DNA from: Halomonas sp. A40-4
Lineage (GTDB): Bacteria; Pseudomonadota; Gammaproteobacteria; Pseudomonadales; Halomonadaceae
Reading direction: 5' to 3'
Length of the DNA stretch: 64,000 nucleotides
Assembly: GCF_015767635.1 (NCBI RefSeq)
Contig: NZ_CP065230.1
Span: 248,001-312,000 of the forward strand
Shown: piece by piece, positions 55,376 to 64,000 of the stretch
Layout: every line of letters begins with the position of its first letter
How positions within the stretch are numbered: position 1 is the stretch's first letter
Position numbers and translations under genes: made by a program
Notes under the pieces: model-generated
Told to the model about the DNA's origin: nothing
Seen by the model: the letters and a program-made list of their open reading frames with translations, nothing else
Database searches by the model: none

Positions 55376-56890
55376 ATGAGTAAAGAAATATTAATGGTCG
55401 TTGACGCGATCTCTAACGAAAAAGGTGTTCCCCGCGACGTTATTTTTGAAGCGGTGGAATCTGCTCTTGCGAGCGCGTCACGCAAGCGTTTTGACAATGA
55501 AGAAGCCAGCGTGCGGGTGCACATTGACCGCCGTACGGGGGATTACGAGACGTTTCGCTACTGGACGGTGGTCGAGGACGACGAATTCGAAACGCCAGAC
55601 TACGAAATTAAGCAGACCATCGCTGAACAGCGCGATCCGCCGCTGAAGCTGGGCGATGTCGTCGAGCAGAAAATCGAAAACGCCGTGTTTGGTCGTATTG
55701 CTGCACAAACGGCCAAGCAAGTCATCGTGCAAAAAGTTCGCGAAGCCGAGCGTGCCGAGGTCGTACGTCAATACACCGACCGTGAAGGGGAGTTGGTCGC
55801 CGGTATTGTCAAAAAGACCACGCGCGACGGCTTGATCATTGACCTGGGCGACAATGCAGAAGCGTTTCTGCCGCGCAACGAAATGATCCACGGTGAGCGC
55901 TACCGCATGAACGAGCGTGTGCGCGCGCTGCTGGTCAAGGTGGATCCAGACGCCCGCGGTGCCCAGCTACAGCTATCGCGCACCTGCCCCGAGTTGATTA
56001 TCGAGCTGTTCAAGATTGAAGTGCCGGAAATCGCCGAGCAGCTAATCGAGATCAAAGGGGCGGCAAGGGATCCCGGTTCACGCGCCAAGATTGCCGTGAA
56101 GACCAATGACCGTCGTATTGACCCAGTCGGTGCCTGTGTCGGCATGCGTGGCTCTCGCGTTCAAGCAGTATCGACCGAGCTACAAAACGAACGTGTCGAT
56201 ATCGTGCTATGGGATGACAATCCAGCACAGTTGGTGATTAATGCCATGGCACCCGCCGACGTGGCGTCTATCCTTGTTGACGAAGATGCCCATGCGATGG
56301 ACGTTGCCGTTGCCCAGGACAACCTGGCCCAGGCCATAGGCCGAAGCGGCCAGAATGTGCGTCTGGCTTCTGATCTGACCGGATGGCGCATTAACGTCAT
56401 GACCGAAGATGAAGCGGAAGCCAAGCGCGACCAGGAAATTGATAGTCTGGTAGATTCTTTCGTCAGCCATCTCCAGGTCGATGAAGATGTTGCCCGCCTG
56501 TTAGTGGAAGAAGGGTTCACAACCCTTGAAGAAGTCGCCTATGTGCCGCTTGAAGAGATGCTTGAAATCGAAGAATTCGACGAGGATCTGGTTGAAGAGC
56601 TGCGTGCACGAGCGAAAGACGAGCTGCTGACGATGGCCATTGCCTCGGAAGAAGCGTTAGACGGTGCCCAGCCGGCAGACGATCTGCTGGCGATGGACGG
56701 CATGGAGCGCCATCTGGCCTTCATTTTTGCCAGCCGCGGCATTGTTACCATGGAAGATCTCGCCGAGCAGTCTGTTGACGATCTGGTCGATATCGAGGAG
56801 TTGGACGAAGCGCGCGCAGCGGCACTGATCATGACTGCCCGTGCGCCCTGGTTTGAAGACGATGACGCGTCGGATTCAAACACACAGTAA
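55376..56890 (+). CDS. nusA: Transcription termination/antitermination factor NusA
   Basis: A 504-aa RNA polymerase-binding factor. The order is an N-terminal polymerase-binding domain (1-130), S1 (about 135-200, ending in [17 protein letters not shown]), KH1 and KH2 (about 205-345, with [19 protein letters not shown] and [14 protein letters not shown]), and two acidic helix-hairpin repeats (about 365-425 and 440-495) of gammaproteobacterial type. It modulates pausing, termination and antitermination. GAGG precedes ATG 55376. infB follows after 27 bp. Confidence 0.98.
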   Translation: MSKEILMVVDAISNEKGVPRDVIFEAVESALASASRKRFDNEEASVRVHIDRRTGDYETFRYWTVVEDDEFETPDYEIKQTIAEQRDPPLKLGDVVEQKIENAVFGRIAAQTAKQVIVQKVREAERAEVVRQYTDREGELVAGIVKKTTRDGLIIDLGDNAEAFLPRNEMIHGERYRMNERVRALLVKVDPDARGAQLQLSRTCPELIIELFKIEVPEIAEQLIEIKGAARDPGSRAKIAVKTNDRRIDPVGACVGMRGSRVQAVSTELQNERVDIVLWDDNPAQLVINAMAPADVASILVDEDAHAMDVAVAQDNLAQAIGRSGQNVRLASDLTGWRINVMTEDEAEAKRDQEIDSLVDSFVSHLQVDEDVARLLVEEGFTTLEEVAYVPLEEMLEIEEFDEDLVEELRARAKDELLTMAIASEEALDGAQPADDLLAMDGMERHLAFIFASRGIVTMEDLAEQSVDDLVDIEELDEARAAALIMTARAPWFEDDDASDSNTQ

Positions 56891-56917
56891 ACAGGTCACG
56901 GGCTGAGGAGGGTCAAT

Positions 56918-59473
56918 ATGTCAGATATGACAGTTAAAGATTTTGCAGTAAAGGTAGGCCGCGATGTGCCTCGCCTGCTAGAACAGATGAAAGAAGCGGG
57001 TTTGCAGCACGCCTCGGAAACCGATGCCGTATCAGAAGAAGATAAGCGCACCTTGCTTAACTTTCTGAAGAAAAGTCACGGCGGCGATGGCGATGAAAGT
57101 GATAGCGGCAAGAGCCGTATTACACTGACGCGCAAAACCCGCAGCCGTATCAAGACAGGCGAGCGCGGCAAAACGATTGAAGTTCAGGTGCGCAAGAAGA
57201 AGACGTACGTCAAGCGCTCTGAAGAAGAGAATAAGCCGAAAGCGCCTGAGCCCAAGCATGCTGGCCCGCGTCAGTTAGTCGGTGACATGGCGGAAGCTGA
57301 GGCTGAAAGCAAGGCACGCGAGGCGCGTGAAGCGGAAGAAAAAGCCGCTGCAGAAAAAGCCAAGGCGGCTGAAGAAGCGGCGCGTAAAGAAGCCGAACAA
57401 GCAGCTCAGGTCGAGGCACAGAAAGCATCTGACGCTCAAGTGCCTGAGCTGCAGATCGACGATACCCCGGCACCTGAAGAAATGCCGCCGGCACCGCCGA
57501 AAGAAGGCCGCACCGATCGCCGCACAGCACCGCCCAAGAAATCAGCGGCCAAGAAGAAAGGCCGTCGTGATGACGAGGAAGATCGCGGTGATCGCGAAGA
57601 GCGCAAGCGCGGCGCTGGTGGCAAGAAAGCCAAGCGTGCCGAACGCCGCGGCGGTCGTCGTGGTGGTAGTTCAAGCGGTGGTAACGGCAAGCATGGCTTC
57701 CAGAAGCCGACCCAGCCGATCGTGCGCGAGGTCTCGATCCCCGAGTCCATCAGCGTGGCGGATCTGGCCGACAAGATGTCGATCAAGGCCAATGAAGTCA
57801 TCAAGGCGATGTTCAACATGGGCGCGGCGGTCACCATCAACCAGACCATCGATCAGGATACGGCGGCCATCGTCGTCGAGGAGATGGGTCACAAGGTCAA
57901 GCTGGTGAAGGACGACGCGCTGGAAACGGAAATGCTCGAAGGCATCTCCTATGAAGGCGACGAGATCACCCGTTCCCCGGTCGTGACCGTGATGGGCCAC
58001 GTTGATCATGGTAAGACGTCGCTTCTCGATTATATCCGTAAGGCCAAGGTGGCGACCGGCGAAGCGGGTGGTATTACCCAGCATATCGGTGCCTACCATG
58101 TGGAAGACGAACATGGCGGCGTTACCTTCCTGGATACGCCAGGCCACGCGGCGTTTACCGCCATGCGTGCCCGCGGCGCCCAGGCGACCGACGTTGTCAT
58201 TCTGGTCGTGGCGGCGGATGACGGTGTGATGCCCCAGACGGTTGAGGCGATCGAGCACTCCAAAGCGGCGGGTGTGCCGATGGTAGTGGCGGTCAACAAG
58301 ATCGACAAAGAGGGTGCTGACTTCGACCGCATTCGTAACGAGCTATCGCAGCACGGCGTGATCTCGGAAGAGTGGGGCGGCGATACCCAGTTCGTCCACG
58401 TGTCTGCCAAGAGCGGTGATGGCATTGAGGAGCTGCTGGAAGCGATCCAGCTGGTCTCTGAAGTGCTCGAGCTTAAAGCCGTGCCTGAAGCACCGGGTAA
58501 AGGTGTCGTGGTTGAGTCGCGCCTGGATAAAGGCCGTGGCCCCGTGGCGACCGTGCTGGTTCAGAACGGTACGCTCAAGAAAGGCGATATCGTCCTGGCC
58601 GGGCTGCACTACGGTCGCGTGCGGGCGCTAACCAACGAACTTGCCAAGCAAGTGGACGAGGTGGGCCCGGCCATGCCGGTCGAGATCCAGGGCCTGGACG
58701 GTACGCCGGACGCCGGTGACGACTTCATGGTGGTTGCCGACGAGAAGAAAGCCCGCGAAGTGGCCAACTTCCGTCAAGGCAAGTACCGCGAAGTACGCCT
58801 GGCGCGTCAGCAAAAGGCCAAACTGGAGAACATGTTCAGCCAGATGGGCCAGGACGAAGTGGCCAAGGTCAACATCGTCTTGAAAGTCGATGTCCAGGGC
58901 TCGCTGGAAGCCATCAAGGGCGCGTTGGAAGAGCTCTCCACCGACGAAGTCGAAGTGGCGGTTGTGTCCTCGGGTGTGGGCGGTATCACCGGTACCGATG
59001 CCAACCTGGCGCTCGCCTCCGAAGCCATCGTGGTCGGCTTTAACGTGCGTGCCGATGCTGCCGCCCGCGAGATCATCGAACGTGAAGGCCTGGATCTGCG
59101 CTATTACAGCGTCATCTACCAGCTGATCGACGAGGTCAAGCAGGCGATGAGCGGTATGCTTGCGCCGGAGTGGAAAGAAGAAATCGTCGGTATTGCCGAA
59201 GTACGCGATGTCTTCCGCGCGCCGAAGATCGGCGCGATCGCCGGCTGTATGGTGGTTGAAGGCACCGTGCACCGGAACAAGAAGATTCGCGTGCTGCGTG
59301 ATGACGTGGTGATCTACGAAGGCGAGCTCGAATCGCTGCGCCGCTATAAGGACGACGTTCAGGAAGTACGTAGCGGCGTCGAGTGTGGCATCGGCGTGAA
59401 GAACTACAACGATGTTCAGGTCGGCGACAAGATCGAAGTCTTTGACCAAGTGAAGGTCGAGCGCAGCCTGTAG
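56918..59473 (+). CDS. infB: Translation initiation factor IF-2
   Basis: An 851-aa GTPase that brings fMet-tRNA to the 30S subunit. An N-terminal IF2-associated domain (1-55) precedes a long charged Ala/Glu/Lys/Arg linker (about 100-270). IF2_N follows (about 275-330). The G domain has G1 GHVDHGKT at 360-367, G3 DTPGH and G4 NKID. Domains II, III and IV end in [23 protein letters not shown] sequence. GAGGAGGG precedes ATG 56918. A shorter internal form, as in E. coli, is possible but I could not identify its start. Confidence 0.98.
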   Translation: MSDMTVKDFAVKVGRDVPRLLEQMKEAGLQHASETDAVSEEDKRTLLNFLKKSHGGDGDESDSGKSRITLTRKTRSRIKTGERGKTIEVQVRKKKTYVKRSEEENKPKAPEPKHAGPRQLVGDMAEAEAESKAREAREAEEKAAAEKAKAAEEAARKEAEQAAQVEAQKASDAQVPELQIDDTPAPEEMPPAPPKEGRTDRRTAPPKKSAAKKKGRRDDEEDRGDREERKRGAGGKKAKRAERRGGRRGGSSSGGNGKHGFQKPTQPIVREVSIPESISVADLADKMSIKANEVIKAMFNMGAAVTINQTIDQDTAAIVVEEMGHKVKLVKDDALETEMLEGISYEGDEITRSPVVTVMGHVDHGKTSLLDYIRKAKVATGEAGGITQHIGAYHVEDEHGGVTFLDTPGHAAFTAMRARGAQATDVVILVVAADDGVMPQTVEAIEHSKAAGVPMVVAVNKIDKEGADFDRIRNELSQHGVISEEWGGDTQFVHVSAKSGDGIEELLEAIQLVSEVLELKAVPEAPGKGVVVESRLDKGRGPVATVLVQNGTLKKGDIVLAGLHYGRVRALTNELAKQVDEVGPAMPVEIQGLDGTPDAGDDFMVVADEKKAREVANFRQGKYREVRLARQQKAKLENMFSQMGQDEVAKVNIVLKVDVQGSLEAIKGALEELSTDEVEVAVVSSGVGGITGTDANLALASEAIVVGFNVRADAAAREIIEREGLDLRYYSVIYQLIDEVKQAMSGMLAPEWKEEIVGIAEVRDVFRAPKIGAIAGCMVVEGTVHRNKKIRVLRDDVVIYEGELESLRRYKDDVQEVRSGVECGIGVKNYNDVQVGDKIEVFDQVKVERSL

Positions 59474-59488
59474 GGCTGAGGAGCAAGC

Positions 59489-59902
59489 ATGCGCGAATTC
59501 AAGCGTACCGACCGGGTAGCCGACCAGCTCCAGAAGGAGCTGGCGGTGCTGATCCAGCGCGAAGTGAAAGACCCACGCCTCGGCATGGTCACGGTCAGCG
59601 GTGTCACCGTGAGCCGCGACCTGGGTTATGCTGATATCTACGTCACCCTGTTGGGTGAGCAGGATCCCGAGCGTATCAAGGAAAACCTGAAGGTGCTGAA
59701 ACGGGCGGCAGGTTTCTTGAGAAGCCAGATTGCCAAGCGCATTAAACTGCGCCACGTTCCCGAATTGCGCTTTCATTTCGATGAAAGCGTGGTGCGTGGC
59801 CAACAGCTGTCGTCGCTGATTGACGAAGCGGTTTCAACCGACCGTGCCCGTCAGGAACAGGATGATGAAGGCGCGGATGAGCCAGGCGGGGAGACGCGTT
59901 AA
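59489..59902 (+). CDS. rbfA: Ribosome-binding factor RbfA
   Basis: A 137-aa KH-type protein for 30S and 16S 5'-end maturation and cold adaptation: FKRTDRVADQLQKELAVLIQREVKDPRLGMVTVSGVTVSRDLGYADIYVTLLG and PELRFHFDESV. GAGGAGC precedes ATG 59489. Its stop TAA shares one base with truB ATG (TAATG), so the two are coupled. The acidic C-terminal tail is a little longer than in E. coli. Confidence 0.97.
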   Translation: MREFKRTDRVADQLQKELAVLIQREVKDPRLGMVTVSGVTVSRDLGYADIYVTLLGEQDPERIKENLKVLKRAAGFLRSQIAKRIKLRHVPELRFHFDESVVRGQQLSSLIDEAVSTDRARQEQDDEGADEPGGETR

Positions 59903-60825
59903 TGGCGCGTCGCCGCCGGGGGTTGCCGGTGAATGGTATTGTTCTGCTGGATAAACCGAAAGGGCTTTCCAGCAACCATGCCTTGCAGCGGGTGCGTCGT
60001 CTTTTCGAGGCACAAAAAGCGGGCCACACCGGCACGCTGGATCCGATGGCTACCGGCTTGCTGCCCATCTGCCTGGGTGAGGCCACCAAGTTTTCATCGC
60101 ACCTGCTGGAAGCCGACAAGGTGTATCGCACCCGGGTAGAACTGGGGACGATAACCGACACGGGGGATGCAGAAGGCGCGGTCATTGAGCAACATGATGT
60201 GCCAAGCCTGACGGTCGACGATATTGAGTCGGTATTATCCGGCTTTCGCGGTGAGATCGACCAGGTGCCGCCGATGTACTCGGCGCTGAAGCACGAAGGT
60301 AAAAAACTCTACGAGCTGGCCCGCGAAGGGAAGCAGGTTGAGCGTGCAGCGCGGCGGGTAAGCGTGTATGATGCCCGCCTGCTGTCATTTGAAGGCACGG
60401 CCTTCGAACTGGAAGTCAGCTGCAGCAAAGGGACCTACATCCGTACCCTGGCTGAAGACATTGGCAAGGCACTGGGCTGTGGCGGCCACATCAGTCAGCT
60501 GAGAAGGCTCAAGACCGGCCCTTTCAACGGCGATGCCATGTGGACGCTGGAAGCGCTTGAGGCGTTAGCCGATCAAGCGGCCCGCGAAGCCGAGCTGATG
60601 CCGGTTGACGTGCTGGTAGATCATTTGCCGTCGCTTACATTGGACGAACCGGCTTATGGGCGCTTGGCTCACGGCCAGTCGGCCAATGTGGTGTCTGGTA
60701 AATCACTGCCACCCGAGGCGCTGGCAAGACTTTATTACGCGGAGGCGTTCATTGGCCTTGGCGTTGTAAAAGAGGGCCAGGAAGTGGCACCCAAGCGGCT
60801 GTTAAGTACGGTCGCTATCTCGTAA
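59902..60825 (+). CDS. truB: tRNA pseudouridine-55 synthase TruB
   Basis: A 307-aa enzyme that forms pseudouridine 55 in the T-loop of tRNAs. The catalytic Asp47 is in HTGTLDPMATGLLP, with KPKGLSSNHALQRVRRLF ahead. Further motifs are VPPMYSALKHEGKKLYELAREG, RYV-type SKGTYIRTLAEDIG and a C-terminal PUA-like segment. Length fits (E. coli 314). It overlaps rbfA by one base. rpsO follows with its own 120-bp leader. Confidence 0.97.
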   Translation: MARRRRGLPVNGIVLLDKPKGLSSNHALQRVRRLFEAQKAGHTGTLDPMATGLLPICLGEATKFSSHLLEADKVYRTRVELGTITDTGDAEGAVIEQHDVPSLTVDDIESVLSGFRGEIDQVPPMYSALKHEGKKLYELAREGKQVERAARRVSVYDARLLSFEGTAFELEVSCSKGTYIRTLAEDIGKALGCGGHISQLRRLKTGPFNGDAMWTLEALEALADQAAREAELMPVDVLVDHLPSLTLDEPAYGRLAHGQSANVVSGKSLPPEALARLYYAEAFIGLGVVKEGQEVAPKRLLSTVAIS

Positions 60826-60900
60826 AGCGTTGCATCAATGCGGCGATTTGCGCGAAAATTGTAGACCTAGAGTAGTAGATTGAGACTGCAAATATGCGTG

Positions 60901-60943
60901 GTCTCACCCATTCATTGTTAGGCATATTGCTTACTGGAGAGAC
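60901..60943 (+). promoter_or_regulatory. Possible rpsO leader hairpin covering the ribosome-binding site
   Basis: GTCTC (60901-60905) can pair with GAGAC (60939-60943), and CCA (60908-60910) with TGG (60935-60937), which hides the TGGAGAG ribosome-binding region just before ATG 60946. This layout would fit S15 autoregulation, known in E. coli. The pairing is short. Confidence 0.35.
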
Positions 60944-60945
60944 AG

Positions 60946-61215
60946 ATGGCATTAACCGCTGAAAAGAAGGCCGAAATCGTCAACGAATACGGCCGCGGCG
61001 AGAACGACACCGGATCACCTGAAGTGCAGGTTGCACTGCTGAGCGCCAACATCAACGGCCTGCAGGATCACTTCAAAACCAACAAGCAGGATCACCACTC
61101 GCGTCGTGGTCTGATCCGCATGGTAAACCAGCGTCGTAAGCTGCTGGATTACCTGAAGCGTAAAGATTTCGAGCGCTATCAGTCTCTGATTCAGAGCTTG
61201 GGCATCCGCCGCTAA
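60946..61215 (+). CDS. rpsO: 30S ribosomal protein S15
   Basis: An 89-aa protein, the E. coli length. It has [67 protein letters not shown], the full S15 signature. It binds 16S rRNA early in 30S assembly and in E. coli represses its own translation. GGAGAGAC precedes ATG 60946. A strong terminator separates it from pnp. Confidence 0.98.
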   Translation: MALTAEKKAEIVNEYGRGENDTGSPEVQVALLSANINGLQDHFKTNKQDHHSRRGLIRMVNQRRKLLDYLKRKDFERYQSLIQSLGIRR

Positions 61216-61237
61216 GTTATTGTTGGCGAAGGTCGAG

Positions 61238-61269
61238 AAACGGGCAGCTCCTCAGGGGCTGCCCGTTTT
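61238..61269 (+). terminator. Intrinsic terminator of rpsO
   Basis: AAACGGGCAGCTCC, loop TCA, GGGGCTGCCCGTTT then T: a 14-bp stem with one T-G pair and a T4 end, 23 bp after the rpsO stop. Confidence 0.92.
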
Positions 61270-61372
61270 CTTGTTTGTGGTAGCCCTATTGCGCGGCAAC
61301 GCCTAGAATGGTGGCGAGTCCAAACGACCCAAACGAAAAGACAAGTAGCTATTAATGTTAAAGGAAGTCGCC

Positions 61373-63517
61373 GTGAATCCGGTAAAAAAAACGTTCCAAT
61401 ACGGTCGTAGCACCGTCACGCTAGAAACTGGGCGCATTGCTCGTCAGGCCACCGGCGCCGTTATGGTCACCATGGATGACACCGTGGTGCTGTGTACGGT
61501 AGTGGCAAAGAAAGAAGCAAATCCCAACCAACCCTTCTTCCCTCTTTCGGTTCATTACCAGGAGAAAACCTACGCGGTAGGCAAGATTCCTGGCGGCTTT
61601 TTCAAACGCGAAGGTCGTCCCACCGAAAAAGAGACGCTCACCTCGCGTTTGATCGACCGCCCTATCCGTCCGCTGTTCCCCAAGGGGTTCATGAACGAAG
61701 TGCAGGTGATCTGTACCGTTCTCTCCACCGATCGCAATCACGATCCGGATATCGCGGCAATGATCGGTACTTCAGCGGCGCTGTCGATTTCAGGTGTGCC
61801 GTTTAGCGGCCCGATTGGCTGTGCCCGAGTCGGCTTTAACGAAGAGCAGGGCTACTTCCTGAATCCCACCGTTGAAGAGCTTGCCAGCTCGGAACTGGAT
61901 ATGGTCGTCGCCGGTACTGAAAAAGCCGTGCTGATGGTCGAGTCTGAAGCCAAAGAGCTGCTTGAAGACGAAATGCTGGGTGCCGTGCTGTTCGGTCATC
62001 AGGAAATGCAGGTTGCTATCAGTGCGATCAATGAACTGGTTGCAGAGGCCGGTAAGCCGCGCTGGGATTGGCAGCCGCCCGAAGAGAACATGGCGCTGAA
62101 AGCGGCCATGGCCGACGCCTTCGAAGCCAAGGTCGGCGAGGCCTATCGAATTACCGATAAAATGGCGCGTCAGGATGCCCTTTCGGCCTTGAAAGACGAA
62201 GCAGTCGACCAGCTTGCTGCTGCCGAAGGCGAAGAGACAGAAGGCAAGTTCAGCAAGGACGACGTCAAAGGTGCCTTCGCGGGTCTTGAAAAGCGTGTCG
62301 TACGCTCTCGTGTTGTCAAGGGCGAGCCGCGTATTGACGGCCGTGACAATACCACGGTACGTCCGTTGGACATCGAGGTCGGTACGCTGCCCAAGACCCA
62401 TGGTTCCGCTGTGTTTACTCGTGGTGAGACCCAGGCGATAGCCATTGCGACCCTGGGCACATTGCGCGATTCGCAGCTCATTGAGTCGTTGGAAGGCGAG
62501 CGTAAAGACCGCTTTATGCTGCACTATAATTTCCCTCCCTACAGCGTCGGTGAAGCGGGCTTTTTCGGTGGACCGAAGCGCCGTGAAATCGGCCATGGTC
62601 GCCTCGCTCGCCGGGGTGTACAGGCCATGCTGCCGGCTGAAGATGCGTTTCCCTATACCATTCGTGTGGTGTCGGAAATTACCGAGTCCAACGGCTCAAG
62701 CTCGATGGCCTCAGTCTGCGGCTCGTCGCTGGCCCTGATGGACGCCGGTGTACCGCTCAAGGCGCCGGTGGCCGGTATTGCCATGGGTCTGGTGAAAGAC
62801 GAAGACGGTTTTGCGGTATTGACCGATATCCTGGGTGACGAAGATCATCTTGGTGATATGGACTTCAAGGTGGCTGGTTCTGAAGAGGGCGTGACCGCCC
62901 TGCAGATGGACATCAAGATCGAAGGTATCAACGAAGAGATCATGGAAACGGCCCTGCAGCAGGCTTTGAAAGCACGCCTGGGTATTCTTGAGCAGATGAA
63001 TGCCGTGATCGCCCAGAGCCGTGCCGAAGTGTCTGAAAATGCTCCGTCCATGGCGACGATCAAAATCGCGCCGGACAAGATCCGCGATGTGATCGGCAAG
63101 GGCGGCGCCACGATCCGCAAGATCTGCGAAGATACCGGCGCATCGGTCGATCTGGACGATGACGGCACCGTGCGTATCTACGCGGAAGATAAAGCCGCCG
63201 CGAAAAAAGCCATTGATACCGTGTTGGCCATTACGGCAGAAGCGGAAATCGGCAAGCTGTACATGGGTAAAGTGGTACGTATCGCCGACTTCGGGGCTTT
63301 CGTGAATATCATGCCAGGTACCGATGGTCTCGTGCATATTTCGCAAATTGTTCAGGAGCGGGTTAACAACGTCCGCGATTTCCTGAACGAAGGCGACGAT
63401 GTGCTCGTTAAAGTCCTCGATATTGATAACCGCAACCGGGTGAAGCTCTCGATCAAGGAGATCACCGAAGAAGAGAAGGCGGCCTTCGAAGCCGACGACG
63501 CGGAAATCGCTGATTAA
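61373..63517 (+). CDS. pnp: Polyribonucleotide nucleotidyltransferase (PNPase)
   Basis: A 714-aa 3'-5' phosphorolytic exoribonuclease of the degradosome. Two RNase PH domains (about 10-215 and 315-540) flank an all-alpha linker. The KH domain (about 555-615, [25 protein letters not shown]) and the S1 domain (about 620-690) follow. GTG 61373 is chosen: AAGGA lies 8 bp upstream and the product begins [20 protein letters not shown], as in Pseudomonas (MNPV). ATG 61355 would have no site. It is downstream of rpsO, as in E. coli. Confidence 0.97.
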   Translation: MNPVKKTFQYGRSTVTLETGRIARQATGAVMVTMDDTVVLCTVVAKKEANPNQPFFPLSVHYQEKTYAVGKIPGGFFKREGRPTEKETLTSRLIDRPIRPLFPKGFMNEVQVICTVLSTDRNHDPDIAAMIGTSAALSISGVPFSGPIGCARVGFNEEQGYFLNPTVEELASSELDMVVAGTEKAVLMVESEAKELLEDEMLGAVLFGHQEMQVAISAINELVAEAGKPRWDWQPPEENMALKAAMADAFEAKVGEAYRITDKMARQDALSALKDEAVDQLAAAEGEETEGKFSKDDVKGAFAGLEKRVVRSRVVKGEPRIDGRDNTTVRPLDIEVGTLPKTHGSAVFTRGETQAIAIATLGTLRDSQLIESLEGERKDRFMLHYNFPPYSVGEAGFFGGPKRREIGHGRLARRGVQAMLPAEDAFPYTIRVVSEITESNGSSSMASVCGSSLALMDAGVPLKAPVAGIAMGLVKDEDGFAVLTDILGDEDHLGDMDFKVAGSEEGVTALQMDIKIEGINEEIMETALQQALKARLGILEQMNAVIAQSRAEVSENAPSMATIKIAPDKIRDVIGKGGATIRKICEDTGASVDLDDDGTVRIYAEDKAAAKKAIDTVLAITAEAEIGKLYMGKVVRIADFGAFVNIMPGTDGLVHISQIVQERVNNVRDFLNEGDDVLVKVLDIDNRNRVKLSIKEITEEEKAAFEADDAEIAD

Positions 63518-63539
63518 TCCAGCGGCAGCGTCGACATCA

Positions 63540-63570
63540 CCGCCCTCGCAGCGTCTCGTTGCGGGGGCGG
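63540..63570 (+). terminator. Hairpin after pnp
   Basis: CCGCCCTCGCA and TGCGGGGGCGG form an 11-bp stem with one T-G pair and a 9-nt loop, 22 bp after the pnp stop. The following TAGTGTTTGG has few T, so it may act as an RNA-stability hairpin instead of an efficient terminator. Confidence 0.55.
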
Positions 63571-63602
63571 TAGTGTTTGGGGGCTTAGGAAAGGAGCATG
63601 CG

Positions 63603-64000
63603 ATGGAACAGCAAATGGCGCCGCGTTGGTGGGCAGTGGTCGCCGTCATGATGGGGATTTTCCTGTTGGTAACTGCCGAGCAGTTACCGATTGGTCTGCT
63701 GCCGCAGGTGGCGTTTTCTATGGACGTTACCCCGGGCATGGCCGGCTTGATGGTGACAGTGCCTGGGGTCGTGGCGGCCTTTTCAGCGCCGCTTCTACCG
63801 GTCGCGGTGGGGCGTCTTGATCGCCGTATCATGTTGACATCACTGATGGGCGTTATGGTGGTCGGTAGCCTGCTGACGTCAATGGCCAGCAGCTTCGTAT
63901 TGCTATTGGCCTCTCGGGTGCTGGTAGGGCTCAGTATTGGCGGTTTCTGGGCGGTGGCAGGGAGTATTGCCCCGCGTCTGGTGCCCGAGGCCCAGGTTTC
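63603..64000 (+). CDS. MFS transporter, N-terminal part (cut by window end)
   Basis: The first 132 codons of a major facilitator superfamily exporter of the DHA1 type. Four hydrophobic helices are visible. Motif A-like residues lie between TM2 and TM3 (VGRLDRRIMLTSLM), and TM4 has the SRVLVGLSIGGFWAVAGSIAPRLVP segment, typical of drug and sugar-efflux or nucleoside exporters (AraJ/NepI-like). AGGAGC precedes ATG 63603. The open frame runs off the right edge. The substrate is unknown. Confidence 0.88.
   Translation, partial: MEQQMAPRWWAVVAVMMGIFLLVTAEQLPIGLLPQVAFSMDVTPGMAGLMVTVPGVVAAFSAPLLPVAVGRLDRRIMLTSLMGVMVVGSLLTSMASSFVLLLASRVLVGLSIGGFWAVAGSIAPRLVPEAQV

Overview
The window is a 64 kb chromosomal segment of a gammaproteobacterium, most probably a Halomonas-like member of the Halomonadaceae. 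This rests on three things: the moderately high G+C; the sodium-handling genes (an NhaD-type Na+/H+ antiporter and a CaCA antiporter); and a core gene order shared with Pseudomonas and E. coli (obgE-proB, dapB-carA-carB-greA, ftsH-folP-glmM-tpiA-secG-tRNALeu, tRNAfMet-rimP-nusA-infB-rbfA-truB-rpsO-pnp). I see no rRNA, CRISPR array, insertion sequence, integrase or prophage. The species is an inference.

Region 1-13.9 kb: the end of obgE, proB and a convergent DUF1853 gene. Then two divergent PepSY genes next to a PhoP/PhoQ-like two-component system, a PhoD-like phosphatase, an EAL-CBS-GGDEF protein, a phosphonate-type ABC transporter (phnD-phnC-phnE-phnE) and an NlpC/P60 lipoprotein. Pho-box-like 11-bp direct repeats lie before the EAL-CBS-GGDEF gene and before phnD, so part of this region looks like a phosphate-starvation locus that also touches cyclic-di-GMP.

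Region 13.9-30.6 kb: accessory signalling and ion homeostasis. A nitrate/nitrite-type chemoreceptor sits behind a candidate FNR/Anr class II promoter. Two further cyclic-di-GMP proteins follow, one with a degenerate GGDEF motif, plus a SprA-related HExxH protein, DUF2835, an unknown 127-aa protein, a membrane ABM-domain protein, a GST, nhaD and a CaCA antiporter. zinT has a Zur-type palindrome between its -35 and -10 elements. An LprI-like protein, tmRNA with smpB, ratA-rnfH, bamE and fur complete the region.

Region 30.6-41 kb: recN with a LexA box, grpE and dnaK each with a sigma32-type promoter, dnaJ, an EamA permease, an iron-siderophore type ABC operon, and DUF2218.

Region 41-64 kb: the housekeeping block. 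It holds dapB, a leader with an intrinsic terminator and a possible 12-codon leader ORF, carAB-greA, yhbY, rlmE, ftsH-folP-glmM-tpiA-secG, tRNA-Leu(GAG), an initiator tRNA with a U1-U72 mismatch, the rimP-nusA-infB-rbfA-truB-rpsO-pnp translation/RNA-decay cluster, and the start of an MFS transporter cut by the window edge.

The least described material is accessory: the PepSY/two-component/PhoD/Pho-box/cyclic-di-GMP neighbourhood (2.7-13.3 kb) and the SprA-like/DUF2835/127-aa group (18.1-19.5 kb). All motif calls were made by eye and no database search was run.
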